A stretch of 64,000 nt of DNA from Symbiodinium natans (GCA_905221605.1 CAJNDS010000224.1:519085-583084); one strand, 5' to 3'. Counted from the first letter of the stretch, positions 50,053-60,904 are shown. The notes: generated by a model from the letters alone, not told the origin. Numbers and translations are program-made.

Positions 50053-50580
50053 TGGACGGCACGGCTCTCAGGCAAGACTGCCCAGTCTTCCTCTACCTTG
50101 CCCCCATCAATTGGGTGGGCTGCCTCTTCTTTGCCATGGCATTGCAAGAGCCCCTTGGCCTGGAGACCCTGCACTCCTCCATTGGTCGCCCCTCCGCTCG
50201 TAGCTGGGCGTAAAAACACTTGGATCACCGCGAGCCATGGCAGTTCAACCCTCCCCTTTGTTGTATCCCGGCCAAGCGCCGATGCAGGGGAAGCCAACTC
50301 GATAGTGCTTCTCCTTCCTGGTTGTGGACACTTCTGTGGAGAATATGCACCCACTGCCTTGGCAGGGCCATAGAGTACCTGTGGAGCAACTTGGCCTTCA
50401 AGAAGGCCGTCATTGCCTGCGCATGGCCTGTGGCGGGACAAGCAGGATCACCGCCTGCTTGGATGTTGCCTGACGGTGCTGCCTGGACCAAGGCAGTGTA
50501 CACAATGGAAGTTCTACCGCTCCTATTGGCCGTCCAACGTGATGCGAGCCCTCGCATCTCCTTGCCCACATGTCTCACGG
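50053..50580 (+). repeat. Direct repeat, left copy (unit A)
   Basis: About 530 bp roughly 85% identical by eye to 60905-61430, the start points being 10.85 kb apart. It covers the coding segment TWITASHGSSTLPFVVSRP to AVQRDASPRIS and a 3' hairpin at 50541-50558. Confidence 0.8.
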
Positions 50581-51002
50581 GCCTCGGTTCTGGAGGAACC
50601 ATCACCTACCAAATTGCAATCTCCGAGGCCCATGCGACCTTCCGGGCTTGCGTTTGCATGGGCCCCATGAGGCTGCCTCTTTTGCTGCCAGCCCCCACGA
50701 GCGAAGAGACAAGAATCTTATTAGTCTATGGCGGACGAAAGGATGTAGAGACCTTTCAACATCACCTTCGGATGTGCTATTCGGTACGGGGCAACCATCG
50801 CGTGCCTCCTGTCACAGAAGCCCTTACCGAAGACTCGCACTTTACTGCCTTCAAGGGCTACGGACGCACGCAGTACCCTTGGGCCTCTGGCCTCACCATC
50901 CGCCAGGTGGTTATCGGCAAGGACCCGGAGCATGTGGTGTGGCCTGCGTTGCTGAGCGACCCTGATTGGTTGCTGGCGGACCATATCGAGCTCCCGGAGT
51001 AG
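50205..51002 (+). CDS. Upstream protein of the giant-ORF unit, function unknown
   Basis: Conserved frame TWITASHGSSTLPFVVSRP...ANSIVLLLPGCGHF, which slips by one base near 50370 and continues LWSNLAFKKAVIACAWPVAG, MLPDGAAWTKAVYTMEVLPL, then ILLVYGGRKDVETFQHHLRM, ending ALLSDPDWLLADHIELPE at 51002. Comparison with the 61-kb copy shows codon-wise conservation, evidence that it was protein-coding. No family recognised. Single ORF callers may start it at a TTG (50220), which is not credible. Confidence 0.5.
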
Positions 51003-51541
51003 TCGTTGGGACAGGGTAGAGAGTGCCTCCCTTTTTCCATTTTAATCGATTTATGCGCGCCGGGCCTTGTGGTGTCGCTACAGACAGACCAGCAACCGAG
51101 GTATGCCTGCATTCTTGTGCTACTACTGTGCACGGACAAAGTAAAGGATGTCATTGTCTCCAGGTCATTGCTTTGTACATGCAGCACATTGCAGCCACAA
51201 GTAATAGCCACCTGTGACGACACGCTGCATTCCTTTTCAGGTTGCGCGTTGGATGTGCCTTGGCTCAAGCTCAGGGTGGCTGGCTGACTGAACGAGGTGC
51301 CCCTTGTGTTGAGGGTTGTTACGCTCCTGACTGGCTTTTTCTGTTGTTTCTTTGTTTGTTTCTCGCCTCTCTGTTTCTTCTCTCCTGTGTGTTCTGCTTG
51401 GGGTTTGGTCCTCCCCTTCTTGGTGTCCTCCTTTGTTGGTTGGGCTTCCTGGGATCTTGGTGTCTGATGGTTGCCTCGTGGTTGTCCACTGTCTGTTCGG
51501 TAGTCACTTGAGTTTGCCCGTTATGTTCGGTGAGTGATGCC
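51003..51541. other. Spacer or leader before the giant ORF
   Basis: 540 bp with pyrimidine-rich stretches (51330-51480, TTTCTTTGTTTGTTTCTCGCC). The Leu/Phe-rich frame at 51242-51511 is probably a by-product of T-richness. It could be a 5' UTR or an intron. Confidence 0.35.
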
Positions 51542-54500
51542 ATGGAGTCGTATGTGATCCGGGTTGGAGCGCAAGCACTCCAAGTTCACGTTGCCAGGAG
51601 AGGGCAACTCACTGCACTTGCCACTTTAGGGACCAGTGATGTTGCGATGACCAGGCAGATGCAAGCCGGCGTCATCCTGCCTCACGAACTCGATGTTGCC
51701 GGTTGGTGCCGATACTTTCCGCCGGAAATACAACCTTTGTTGTGTCTGGACCACTCTGCCTTTTTGAGAAACAGCAACGCCGTCTGCTTTGCCCAGCAAC
51801 CCACGGTTCGCTGTTTTCTCCTGCATGCATGGAGGCCAGGCATCGGCACCATGCTGCATAGCAGTGCCCTCATGGGGCGAGCGGTGTCCGCGCACAGTGC
51901 TTTGCCTGCTGACGCGATAGACCTTCCCCCTTGGGCGAGTGTTGTCACCGAACAAGGAGTGGGTAGGGAGGCAGCCCTGTCTCCCGGGCCCGGGCAAACT
52001 CCATCACCTAGTCCACCCAGGGTCTGCTGGCCGGACAATTGTCCTCGCCCTCCCACACCGCCGATTCCTCCGCGTGTTGGCGAATACCCAGTGGGTGCGG
52101 TCAGTAGTATTGAGCCGCGACCTCCACATGAGAGGCCACCTCTCGCGCCAGTTGCAGCCGACCTGCCACTGTGGCAGGTCCCTAGCTACCCAGGTCCACA
52201 GGTCCTTGCGGCGACCGCAATGCAGGCTATATGCCAGCTTCGCACTCTCAGTCCTGACCATGCGCCGGGGTCTCCGGAGCCTGAGGATCTCGCGCAAGCA
52301 CTAGAAAGTAATCAGAACTTCCCTGAGCCCGCCCCTAGTGGCGTCCTGCCATTGAGACTGGCCTCTGGAGCCATTTCCGGCGAACCGCCTGAGCCGCAAG
52401 GTCTCCACCCAGAGATCGACTACACTGCACTACTCGGCTGCCTACTTCCACAGCTCCGGGCTGCTGAGGCCGCAGGCGCCCATGTCCTGCTCTTAGTCAC
52501 GGACAGTCGCTGCTTCTTGTCTATTCCGCATTTTCCCTACTTTGTCCGGCATTTAGTGGCACGCATGCAGTGGGAAGGCCCGTTTAAAGAGAGATGGTTT
52601 CCCATCTTGGTAAACACCAAGAAAGCGGGGTTAGCTTCTGTGCACTTTACGTGGGCGGGGCCCGAAATTCTGGCAGTCCTCAGAGTCCTTGCGCCAGGGG
52701 TGGTCTTGATGCTGCTCGACCATGACACCTTGTTCACTGCCAGGTGGGAAGCAGAAGAGCTGCGAAGGTTTGCAGTCCTCGATCTACTGCCCAATACTAT
52801 CTCGACGGAGTCACTGGGCAGCATGGAAGTCGAGACGGACGAGACACAGCCCTGTGGCTCGCTTCCAGCCTCGCCGTGGAGTTGCTCGCCGGACGGGTCC
52901 ATACCGTGTGGGGCCCGCTCGCCAAACTCAATTGGCATGGTTTGTGCGTCCGAGGACCAGCTTGAAGCAAATGGGGGATTGGTCATCTTCTACCCGAATG
53001 CTCCGGACGGCAAAACTCCCCGGCCCCCTCGCTTTTGCATCCCTAGCAACGTCGCTAGTGCGGTGACCTCCATTGGTGCTGCATTAAGCCGAGCCCTGCA
53101 GCTAGTCATCATGCCCAGTGAAGTGCCCACTCCATTGCCTGGTATGCATGAGCAGGTGCCGTTGGACCAAATCCATTTTCGGCAATGTCTACGCAACACC
53201 CCTCTTGCCGGAACCACTGCTCATAAGCATTCTGACTTTGTGTTTGCGTGGGCGCTTTTAGGAAGATACATACATGAAGTTGCGTGGAAAGCGGCCGACC
53301 TTACTGCCGGCCGGCCAGAGCCAGACATCCAGTTTGGCGCCTCCCCAGTCAGGCAGGTCAGAGGGGTCAAAACATGGGGGCAAGGCCCATATGAACAGGG
53401 ATTTCTTCCCTTGCTCAGGGGTTATGGCGGCTCGCACTCTCGATTGGCAATCCTACCTGGTCCTGACTTATTCATGGCGAACCGATACGCCGAGGTTATA
53501 CCCCCTCCGTTTGTGCATGGATATGGTGCCAAAGGCAAAAACATCTTGCCGCAGTGGGGGAGTGTGTTGCGGCTGCCTACTCTACCCGAGTCGGTCTGGG
53601 GCAACGGGGACACCGTCCCTCTGTGGGCCTCTGTTGGGAAAAAGGGCAGTGGACCAGTGCGGCTCCAGCTCTTCCCTGGGGTCCTCATGTTTTGGAAGAA
53701 ACATGCCCTATCTTCCTGCAGGGCCACCCCGAAATGGCGCAGTCGACCCAATACCCCCACTGGGCCGCTTGCTCTCCTTGCCGCCGCTGCGCATGCTTGG
53801 CTGGCCCAGGTGGACCTGCCGTGGCCCCTTTTTGCTGCAGACATAAAGGTCACGCCGCTGGGCCTCAGTCAATACTGGGATGATGGACTTGCAATGCGTG
53901 TGCAACAAGCCCTGGCAGCCTTCGCCTTTCCTGCCTACCAGTTCCCGCCCCCAAAGCCTCACCTAACCCCCTCAGGGGAATGTCGGTCGCTCTTCATTAG
54001 CGGGATGCGTGGGAAGGCCGAGAATGCGCCCTCCACTGTGTCGGGTAGCATCATTCACACAGCCAATTCCTATGCGCTCACTGGCTTAGAAATGGAAACG
54101 GTCCGGGACAACCAGGGCAAAAAAGTCCGATATGACGACACACAACGCCCGTTGTTGCTTTCGACCAGCGGAAATGCCGCACATGCACTGCTGCTCCTGC
54201 CCCAAGCCGCCCAGCTGTGGGCACGTGCCCTGTACCCTCAGGTCGAAGGATGCGGTCTGCCAGCGGCGGTTCGTGCTAGAATCAGCTCGGTAGAAGCCTC
54301 CCTGACAATGTGCCCGGCCCTAGCCCACTTGCACATGCCACATACTGCTGCGCTGACCGCTATGCATGTGGGCCTCGCCGCGGGGAGAGCTGGCGAGTGC
54401 AAACTGTGCGTTACGGGCTTCTCTGCGGGGTCGTATACGGGAGCTGCTGTGGCTATGCATGAGCGCCAAAAGCTTCCTGACTGCAAGGGCGACTTTGTCC

Positions 54501-57500
54501 ACATCAAGGCACGTTTGGGCGGCATTGCCATGCCACGGGCCATGCTGCAATATATACTGGGTTCGGAATTGCGGCACGCTGTTAGTCTTGTCCATCATGA
54601 GAGCGACCAGCTTTGTATCTTCCGGCCCAGCCAGGCAGCAAGAATGCAAGCGATTGGCGCGGGAGCGCGTCTCTACTACTTCACTGGACCTGAGTCGCTT
54701 GGGAGTGGTGGGCACTCTTATGGTCACTTTGTCCAAAGTGAAGAGCTGTTCCAACTCACGCCGGGGGATTATGTGCATAAGGAGTTGACTAAAAAGATTT
54801 GTGGCCTGGCCGACCCCCGGATGGATCGCACAGTGCGGGCAGGCTTGATGGGGGTTGCATGTGGCTCTGTCCAGCTTTCGGATAAGTCTAAAGCTTTCAT
54901 CAACTCCGTGCTGGGACGGCAAATCAAGCGCTCCGATCTGGAGGCCTTTCTCCGGATACCTTCCGCTGAGAACCGGAGCATTGCCAGTCTCCGTAACGAC
55001 TGTACCCAAGTCCTCCTAACGGATGCCAAGCCGCATCTGGCTGATTTGCCGCCCCCGTATCATGAACTTGGTCCCACGATGAAGCTTGTCCTGGGTATGT
55101 GGCTCCCCCACCTGTCGTTAGAACGCCTGGTTGACATGCTGGGTTATCAGTTCTTAGCCATGGCCTCGGAAGCAGAAATCGAGGAGGAGCCCTCGGAACA
55201 GTATCACTACCCAGAGCAAGCTGCGGTCAAGCGGGCCGCCACCCCTGTGGCGATAAAGCCCGGCACGCATACGTGGCCAATCTGCCTTCTCCATCGAGTT
55301 CACCCACGAGCGTCGGTCATGCTCCTTACACCGGAGTTGGCGGATGTCCCTGACTGGGCTACAAAATGGTTTGCTGTCGCTGGTAAAGTGCCGGCCAAGG
55401 GCACTGCTTTGCTGGTTACCTTGAGAGAAGACAAGGGAGATGTGGCCTACCCAGGCATGTTTATAGAGCTCCAGGCCCCGAAAAAGCTTTCCACCGGCCC
55501 TGGCGAAAGTAAGGCCATGCAGCCCGTCAATATAACCATTGCCCTGCTCTTGACTGATGAACAGCACAACCAATTCGCGCAACGACCCTCATTGCCGAGA
55601 GTCAGCCAGCTTGAAGTTCTGCCCGGAGGTGCCTCTACCCCGCTTTGGGATGCCCTGTTACACATGCCTAGGGAACGGCAACATGTTGCCTTGGGCGTTC
55701 CGCTAGAAGACTCGCCTCTTGATGCCATCCGGCAGCCACATTGGTTGCCGGGCTTTCTCACGGATCTAGTGCTTGTCCTCGTTATCGGGCTGGTGGTGAG
55801 AGGGAACTGGCACGACGCATGGGCACAGCTCATCCACCCGGAGGTCTGCCAAGTCTTCAGAGGCAAGCACGCAACGCAAGCTGCGCAGGCATCGCCTACT
55901 GCGGGTCCGGGGGCTTCCAACACCTTGCAAAACTTCCTTAACCTTTGGCTTGCGGAGGAACAAACATATCGCAAAGAATGGACGCCGACGCTGCTGAGTC
56001 AGCAGCTGAGTGGCGTGTTAGCCACGCTGCCTGACTCTCCGCTGCCCGGCCAGGAGGACGCCCGGACTCCTGCGCTGTGGCATGCGGAGCGTCTATGCCT
56101 GTCCCATGACTCGTTGAGCAACGAACACGATCCGAGGACTCGAGCCAGCATCTTTGCGCTCGCGGTTGGTCCCGCCTTCCTTACGTGCCTCTGTGATACC
56201 TTCTGGGGGGCGGATGGACACCTGGCAGCGCTGCTGGGAGCGTGCTCGTACGGCCTGGCCGCTAACCGTACCTCTGTATTCATAACGGGGGCGCCTGGCA
56301 GCGGGAAGACACGATCCTGCGCGTTTCTAGAGGTACTTCTTGCGTGCCTGACGAACCGGCTCACCCTGTACACCGCTCATGGTAATGAATCGGTTCGGGC
56401 CTATGTCGAGGCGGTTGATAGGCTCACGAATGCTAGCAATGAATTTGTTCGCAGCCGCATCGTTCGCATACCGGGCAACAAGGAGAAGGACACACATAAG
56501 CTCCCCTTTGATGTGCACGATTTGTACCGGGGGCTACTCGTGGCCACGACGCATGGTACGATTGTGGCAAGGCTTAGCTTTCCCTACTCGCAGCTCACTA
56601 ACCGTCTAAAGGACGTTGAGTTGCTCCTCCGAGATGAAGCCCAGCAATTGGGTACACCGGGCTCCAACACCGTCTTGGCGCACATCAAGCATGCACTCGA
56701 TGTCATGATTGGCGACCACAGACAGCCCGCTGGAGGATCGCGGCCCAATCACCACTTCGTCACGGAGTTGTTGGAGCAAAAGACTTGTGGTCTCAATGCG
56801 GTCCCTGCCGACCTCCACACGCCAGCCACCTTGCCTGCGGCCCTTTTGCAGCAAGTGGCCCAAAGTTCCGTCCCGTGGAAAAAGGGGCACGGCGAGATGC
56901 CCTCTTGGGGCAATCCCCACCGTTCCTCTGGAGCGTCAGAAGTGTTGTTCTCAGCCGTCTCGATGCTGGATTCGATTCTCTGTATGAGCATCGTCAAACC
57001 GAAGCAAGCCGAGACAGTCATGCAGGCCGCCGGGCTGAAGGCCATTGTCGGACCGGCCATCAACCTCTCGCTCTGCTCATCCATGCGCCTCCCTCCTGAG
57101 CTTGCTGCCATTCTATATGCATGTCGGTACTCGGAGGCGTGCCGCTTCGAGCTGACAGGCGGGGTCCCTCGGCTACTTATGCCACCAGGTCCCACGTTGC
57201 AGCACCTGCTCGGGCGGCCACTGCGTAGCTTTGCAGGCAGGTGGATGGAAACGTGCCGCTGGGTACGGGTGCCAGATCAGGATGAGACCCAAACCAAACT
57301 AGGCAGAAGCTACGACCTCAGCATGGTCCTGGCGGACATTGTGCTCACTTTCGGGCACCAGGTTTATCCTGACTCCCCTATCGGGATGGTCTCTCAGTAT
57401 GCCAGGCTTGTTACTCAAATGAAGTTTATGCTGCAGTCGAGTCTCCCCGCAGACCCACTGGGTGAGGACGATATGAGCCTACTGGAAGCCTGCCAAACCG

Positions 57501-58609
57501 CACCGGATTTCCCGCTGACTGGCGCGCCCACCACTTGGAGCCTTGTGACGTTTCGGACCTTCCTCATGAAGCACATAGGGTCCCTTAAACGCTTCTTCGG
57601 CGCTATCACCACGGCTTGCTCCACTGGCCCCACATTTGGGATAGGTGTCTTTGTGACTTGTCGGGCTTCTGGATTCCTGTTTAGTAGCGAGGCAGGGTTT
57701 GCCCGAGCCACCTCCTCCTTCACGAGAGGACTTGGGGCTTTGGTTTTCGTGGCGCCGCACTACTCTGATGGTATAGGTGCATGCTTCCAAATGGCGGCCT
57801 GCGCAACCGGAGGCCTGATTGAATGCGCGGAATATGTGCGCACACAAGCCAGCTTGTGGAGCATGGATGGCCCTGGCGTTGCAAAGGCATTACACAAGCA
57901 AGCCTTCCGAGAACGAACAGTAGCCAGCATCGTGCTGCCTGCGGAACGCAAAGTAGGGCTGGACCTTTTCGAAGCCCCACCCCTGCATCAAGCGTGGGCC
58001 TTGAAGGCCACCTGGGGAGATAAGCGGGAAGTTCTTTACCGCACACTTAAGCAAGAAGGATGGGGGAGCCCCTCTTTCACTTCCAACTCCTATTCGGGCA
58101 CCATCGCTAGTCTGCAAAAGCGCGGCTTCGTCCTGGGGCCCTTGCCCAATGCTGTGTATTGCGTCCCCTTCCAGCCGGTAAGGGAAGGAGATGGGGTCGC
58201 CCAGTACCTCACCTGCTTGCTAGGGGATACCAACATTAGGACGCCGCCCAAACGGGGATCTGCTCAACGTGCTGACCCGGCTTTCGAACACAAGGCCGGC
58301 ATAATGAGAGCCCCCCGCGGTCTTCACCTCCTACCTGTTCGTACGGGTAGGGCTGCCTCCGAAACTGCGATTGATGTGGACTCTCCGGGAAACAGCCCTG
58401 TGCCCGCGAGTAGTCGCAGTCCCGACGTGGTAGCTGCTACTGCAGTCGAGGTGCTTACGCCGCTGCAGTCACCAGCCCAAGGCGAGGCTGTCGCCAACGC
58501 GCGCCATGGTGAACGGTGGGGCACGCAGCTGTCAGCCCACCTCCGGCAGCTAAACGGGACGTTTCACGAACACCCTGCGGCACCCCAACGCGGGAGAGAG
58601 GACCACTGA
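51542..58609 (+). CDS. Giant intronless protein: GT-like region, alpha/beta-hydrolase, UPF1-like SF1 helicase
   Basis: The frame is open from GTG 51530; the first ATG is at 51542 (MESYVIRVG), giving about 2,355 codons with no stop or intron. Residue numbers here count from the GTG. Residues ~300-520 resemble a nucleotide-sugar-transferase fold (HVLLLVTDSRCF; VLMLLDHDTLF with a D-x-D-type DHD at 397-399; EANGGLVIFYP). Residues ~940-1080 show a hydrolase nucleophile elbow GFSAG (Ser965), acid HHESDQ (Asp1026) and GHSYGHF (His1066). Residues ~1570-2120 form an SF1 helicase: Walker A GAPGSGKT (1587-1594), LLLRDEAQQLG (DEAQ 1702-1705), MIGDHRQPAGG (1728 on), SSMRLPPELAAILYACRY (~1850), SPIGMVSQYARLV, and TRGLGALVFVA. 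Helicases of this branch unwind RNA or DNA. Residue choice in all motifs suggests activity. The Pro-rich C-terminus overlaps the next frame. Why these enzymes are fused is unknown; a mobile-element or viral polyprotein is one possibility. Confidence 0.75.
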   Translation: MESYVIRVGAQALQVHVARRGQLTALATLGTSDVAMTRQMQAGVILPHELDVAGWCRYFPPEIQPLLCLDHSAFLRNSNAVCFAQQPTVRCFLLHAWRPGIGTMLHSSALMGRAVSAHSALPADAIDLPPWASVVTEQGVGREAALSPGPGQTPSPSPPRVCWPDNCPRPPTPPIPPRVGEYPVGAVSSIEPRPPHERPPLAPVAADLPLWQVPSYPGPQVLAATAMQAICQLRTLSPDHAPGSPEPEDLAQALESNQNFPEPAPSGVLPLRLASGAISGEPPEPQGLHPEIDYTALLGCLLPQLRAAEAAGAHVLLLVTDSRCFLSIPHFPYFVRHLVARMQWEGPFKERWFPILVNTKKAGLASVHFTWAGPEILAVLRVLAPGVVLMLLDHDTLFTARWEAEELRRFAVLDLLPNTISTESLGSMEVETDETQPCGSLPASPWSCSPDGSIPCGARSPNSIGMVCASEDQLEANGGLVIFYPNAPDGKTPRPPRFCIPSNVASAVTSIGAALSRALQLVIMPSEVPTPLPGMHEQVPLDQIHFRQCLRNTPLAGTTAHKHSDFVFAWALLGRYIHEVAWKAADLTAGRPEPDIQFGASPVRQVRGVKTWGQGPYEQGFLPLLRGYGGSHSRLAILPGPDLFMANRYAEVIPPPFVHGYGAKGKNILPQWGSVLRLPTLPESVWGNGDTVPLWASVGKKGSGPVRLQLFPGVLMFWKKHALSSCRATPKWRSRPNTPTGPLALLAAAAHAWLAQVDLPWPLFAADIKVTPLGLSQYWDDGLAMRVQQALAAFAFPAYQFPPPKPHLTPSGECRSLFISGMRGKAENAPSTVSGSIIHTANSYALTGLEMETVRDNQGKKVRYDDTQRPLLLSTSGNAAHALLLLPQAAQLWARALYPQVEGCGLPAAVRARISSVEASLTMCPALAHLHMPHTAALTAMHVGLAAGRAGECKLCVTGFSAGSYTGAAVAMHERQKLPDCKGDFVHIKARLGGIAMPRAMLQYILGSELRHAVSLVHHESDQLCIFRPSQAARMQAIGAGARLYYFTGPESLGSGGHSYGHFVQSEELFQLTPGDYVHKELTKKICGLADPRMDRTVRAGLMGVACGSVQLSDKSKAFINSVLGRQIKRSDLEAFLRIPSAENRSIASLRNDCTQVLLTDAKPHLADLPPPYHELGPTMKLVLGMWLPHLSLERLVDMLGYQFLAMASEAEIEEEPSEQYHYPEQAAVKRAATPVAIKPGTHTWPICLLHRVHPRASVMLLTPELADVPDWATKWFAVAGKVPAKGTALLVTLREDKGDVAYPGMFIELQAPKKLSTGPGESKAMQPVNITIALLLTDEQHNQFAQRPSLPRVSQLEVLPGGASTPLWDALLHMPRERQHVALGVPLEDSPLDAIRQPHWLPGFLTDLVLVLVIGLVVRGNWHDAWAQLIHPEVCQVFRGKHATQAAQASPTAGPGASNTLQNFLNLWLAEEQTYRKEWTPTLLSQQLSGVLATLPDSPLPGQEDARTPALWHAERLCLSHDSLSNEHDPRTRASIFALAVGPAFLTCLCDTFWGADGHLAALLGACSYGLAANRTSVFITGAPGSGKTRSCAFLEVLLACLTNRLTLYTAHGNESVRAYVEAVDRLTNASNEFVRSRIVRIPGNKEKDTHKLPFDVHDLYRGLLVATTHGTIVARLSFPYSQLTNRLKDVELLLRDEAQQLGTPGSNTVLAHIKHALDVMIGDHRQPAGGSRPNHHFVTELLEQKTCGLNAVPADLHTPATLPAALLQQVAQSSVPWKKGHGEMPSWGNPHRSSGASEVLFSAVSMLDSILCMSIVKPKQAETVMQAAGLKAIVGPAINLSLCSSMRLPPELAAILYACRYSEACRFELTGGVPRLLMPPGPTLQHLLGRPLRSFAGRWMETCRWVRVPDQDETQTKLGRSYDLSMVLADIVLTFGHQVYPDSPIGMVSQYARLVTQMKFMLQSSLPADPLGEDDMSLLEACQTAPDFPLTGAPTTWSLVTFRTFLMKHIGSLKRFFGAITTACSTGPTFGIGVFVTCRASGFLFSSEAGFARATSSFTRGLGALVFVAPHYSDGIGACFQMAACATGGLIECAEYVRTQASLWSMDGPGVAKALHKQAFRERTVASIVLPAERKVGLDLFEAPPLHQAWALKATWGDKREVLYRTLKQEGWGSPSFTSNSYSGTIASLQKRGFVLGPLPNAVYCVPFQPVREGDGVAQYLTCLLGDTNIRTPPKRGSAQRADPAFEHKAGIMRAPRGLHLLPVRTGRAASETAIDVDSPGNSPVPASSRSPDVVAATAVEVLTPLQSPAQGEAVANARHGERWGTQLSAHLRQLNGTFHEHPAAPQRGREDH

Positions 58610-60040
58610 GGAAGGAGCTTGCAACGACAAATCCTGCGGTTGTGCCGGCCGCGTGTCCTAGTGCTCCGGATGCTTGGGCGACGACTCCCACTAGTGAAGT
58701 TGCCCACAGGATCGGAGGGAGTAGCGCCGCCTCGTGTCCACCCCGTAGTGGAGGCAACATTAGGGACCCACCGCCTGGCGTACGACGTCCACCCAGCCCC
58801 CGGACACGGCCCATGCACGCAACACTTCCGGAGGGGAGTGGGACGGTTGAGGCATCACAGCCCCCTTGCGCTAAGTCTCCCACGGACTCACTTGGCTTGA
58901 CGGAACCAAAATCGTATCTCCCTATGCCTCCCCATGGCCCGACGCCCATCCCCGCCAGGCCTGTGCCCGCTGTCCAAGCTCGCAAGGAAAGTCGGCCTCT
59001 CGTTTTGGACGAAGATGGCTTTCAGCATCTGGAACCACCAAAAGCCAAGCCTCGAGGGCCTAGCGAGCCCAGCGGCACCCGCGACCCCAGCGCCCCAGCC
59101 TGTGCACCAGTGGGGTATGGCTTTCTTACCACTGCGCAGTACATCGCGGATCTTTTCTCTACGGTGTCGGACTTGCCGAGTGTCATCAATGCCAGTTTTC
59201 CTGCAATGCTCAGCTACGCTGACCCAGATTATTGGCTGGGTGCACTTCTGCTCGCATTCGAATCCCACCAAAAAGGTCCCCTGGAGCGAACGGCCGGGCT
59301 GCCCATTGTTCTCGGTTTTCCTGAATCTGACAACAAAATAACTGACCTGCAGATCAATGTGCCGCCCGCAGCCATGGTGGCCTTCTTAGCTGGCCGCGCT
59401 TATCGGTGTCCCAAGTGCCCTACTACCAAATATGTGATGGACGCGCACAGTGGACTGCCACAAGTCACTGGCCAAGCCTCCCAAGAAGCCCTGCAGGCAT
59501 GGGCCGCAGCTGCTCAGCACACGGACGTGGAAAAGGCCAGGCTTGCCCAGCCCAACCTGAATACGTTCCTAGGCATCACGCTGCAGGGCACAGAGACACT
59601 TGGGCAAAGGCACTATCAAGAATTTAGGCCGGATCACCCCCCTGCCCATTTCCTTGACGCCATCCGGCTTGCCCTTGCGGCCTCGGTGGCCAACCAAAAC
59701 ATTGAACACTTTTGGTCAGTCTATAACTTGGAATGGCCAGACACCTCTCACAGAATGGCTGTTTTTCTGCGGCGAGTGTTGCCCCTAGAGTGCTTGCTTT
59801 CCTCGCCTATGGCTGCGCCGGTGGAAGTGAACACTGCGGCAGCCTCGCCGGCGGTCGTCAGCATCTCTTTCGAAACCAACGAAGGCTCTCCCTGCCCGAT
59901 GGATGACATGTCGGATGCGGAGGACGAACCCGAGGCACAGGTGAATGATTGGCGCTTCTCGGAGCTGCGAACCACTGACCTTGCAGCATTGCGAGAAGTG
60001 GATGTCTCAGCCCCTTTCCGACTGCCAGTCATCTTCGAAG
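58516..60040 (+). CDS. Second frame of the giant locus (disordered region plus Cys-x2-Cys domain)
   Basis: Overlaps the end of the giant ORF by 94 nt in another frame. It has no ATG near its start (GTG at 58516; the first ATG is at 58813), so it may be reached by frameshift or a sequence slip. A ~200-residue Pro/Ser-rich stretch is followed by a folded region (GYGFLTTAQYIADLFSTVSD, MLSYADPDYWLGALLLAFES, AYRCPKCPTTKYVMD, DAIRLALAASVANQNIEHFW). After about 60040 the frame loses similarity to protein while the next one gains it; the nominal stop is at 60330. No family recognised. Confidence 0.5.
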
Positions 60041-60518
60041 CGCATTGGAAAGGGATATCAGCACCACACCCACCAAGCATGGGCCAAAACGTCCCCGAAA
60101 TGAGTGGTATGATGCAGCCACTGCTCACTGGGCTGCCATTAAGGGGCTCATGCGAGCTAAGCATCCAACCAAGCAGCGACTCAACAGCTTCTGGTTTAAG
60201 ATGTACTGCCATGGCACCTCCAAGGACCCTGATCCTTCGGCCCTACGTGCGGCAGTTGCATCCTTCCCCTTTCAGTATAAGGACGAAGGTGTTGTGCAGT
60301 ACTGGCAAATCCAGGAAGCTGTCCGGGTGATGTGGCTCGCGGCACAAACCTCAATGACAAGATACAAAGGTATCCCCATTCCGGACGGCATCCCTGAGTG
60401 GGGGGTTGATGAGCAAGAGCTGCCTCCAATGCAGGCCATGCCCAGCCGTACGCGTTCCCATACCACCTCAGATGGCCATCGCTCCCGGCGTCCGGACTGG
60501 GATGGCCCCTGGCAATAG
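60041..60518 (+). CDS. Third frame of the giant locus
   Basis: Continuation in a further frame (entry codon TTG at 60045, so not an independent start): EWYDAATAHWAAIKGLMRAK, FWFKMYCHGTSKDPDPSALR, EGVVQYWQIQEAVRVMWLAA, ending in an Arg/Ser-rich tail and a stop at 60518. The switch near 60040 falls at GGAAAGGG. With the two upstream frames it would give a protein of about 3,000 residues. Confidence 0.45.
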
Positions 60519-60599
60519 ACAGCAAATTGTCATCTGAGGGCTCCTACTCACGCCACGCGAACGCGCCTTTGAGTCCCTCCATGGCATGCTGCCTAGCGT

Positions 60600-60617
60600 G
60601 ATGTGAGCCCTCACATC
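60600..60617 (+). other. Perfect 8-bp stem hairpin
   Basis: GATGTGAGCCCTCACATC: 8-bp stem, CC loop. Related hairpins occur at 50541-50558 and 61394-61411 (GATGCGAGCCCTCGCATC), where the T-A pair is replaced by C-G. Confidence 0.7.
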
Positions 60618-60904
60618 TCCTCGCCGATACATGCCGCAAGACTACCTCGGGATATTCTTGGTTTGGCAACCCTCTCGTGGTCTATGTCACGGATTGGACC
60701 GTGCTTGTCTTCTGTGTGCTCACAGCCTGTTGCTGTGAACACCCGTCTTTGTCGGCCCCGCGGTGTGCCTATGGTGACGGGGGGCCTTTCTCTTGTGGTT
60801 GCTCCACTGGCCATCTGCACGGACTGCCCTGGACCAGTCCTGCCTGGATGTTCCAGCTCTGTCATCGGTACAACGGCCAATCGTCCTTTCCTCTGCCCCC
60901 TCTA

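Noticed and set aside
51530-51541. GTG at 51530 as the start of the giant ORF
   Set aside because: A nuclear eukaryotic start at GTG is unlikely; the ATG at 51542 is twelve bases downstream in the same frame.
51542-58609. RNA-virus replicase (RdRp) in the giant ORF
   Set aside because: No GDD/SDD palm motif in context; the GFSAG and ESDQ segments fit an alpha/beta-hydrolase triad better.
51542-58609. Helitron Rep/Hel
   Set aside because: No HUH nuclease motif, and the helicase motifs are UPF1-like (DEAQ, GDHRQP) rather than Pif1-like.
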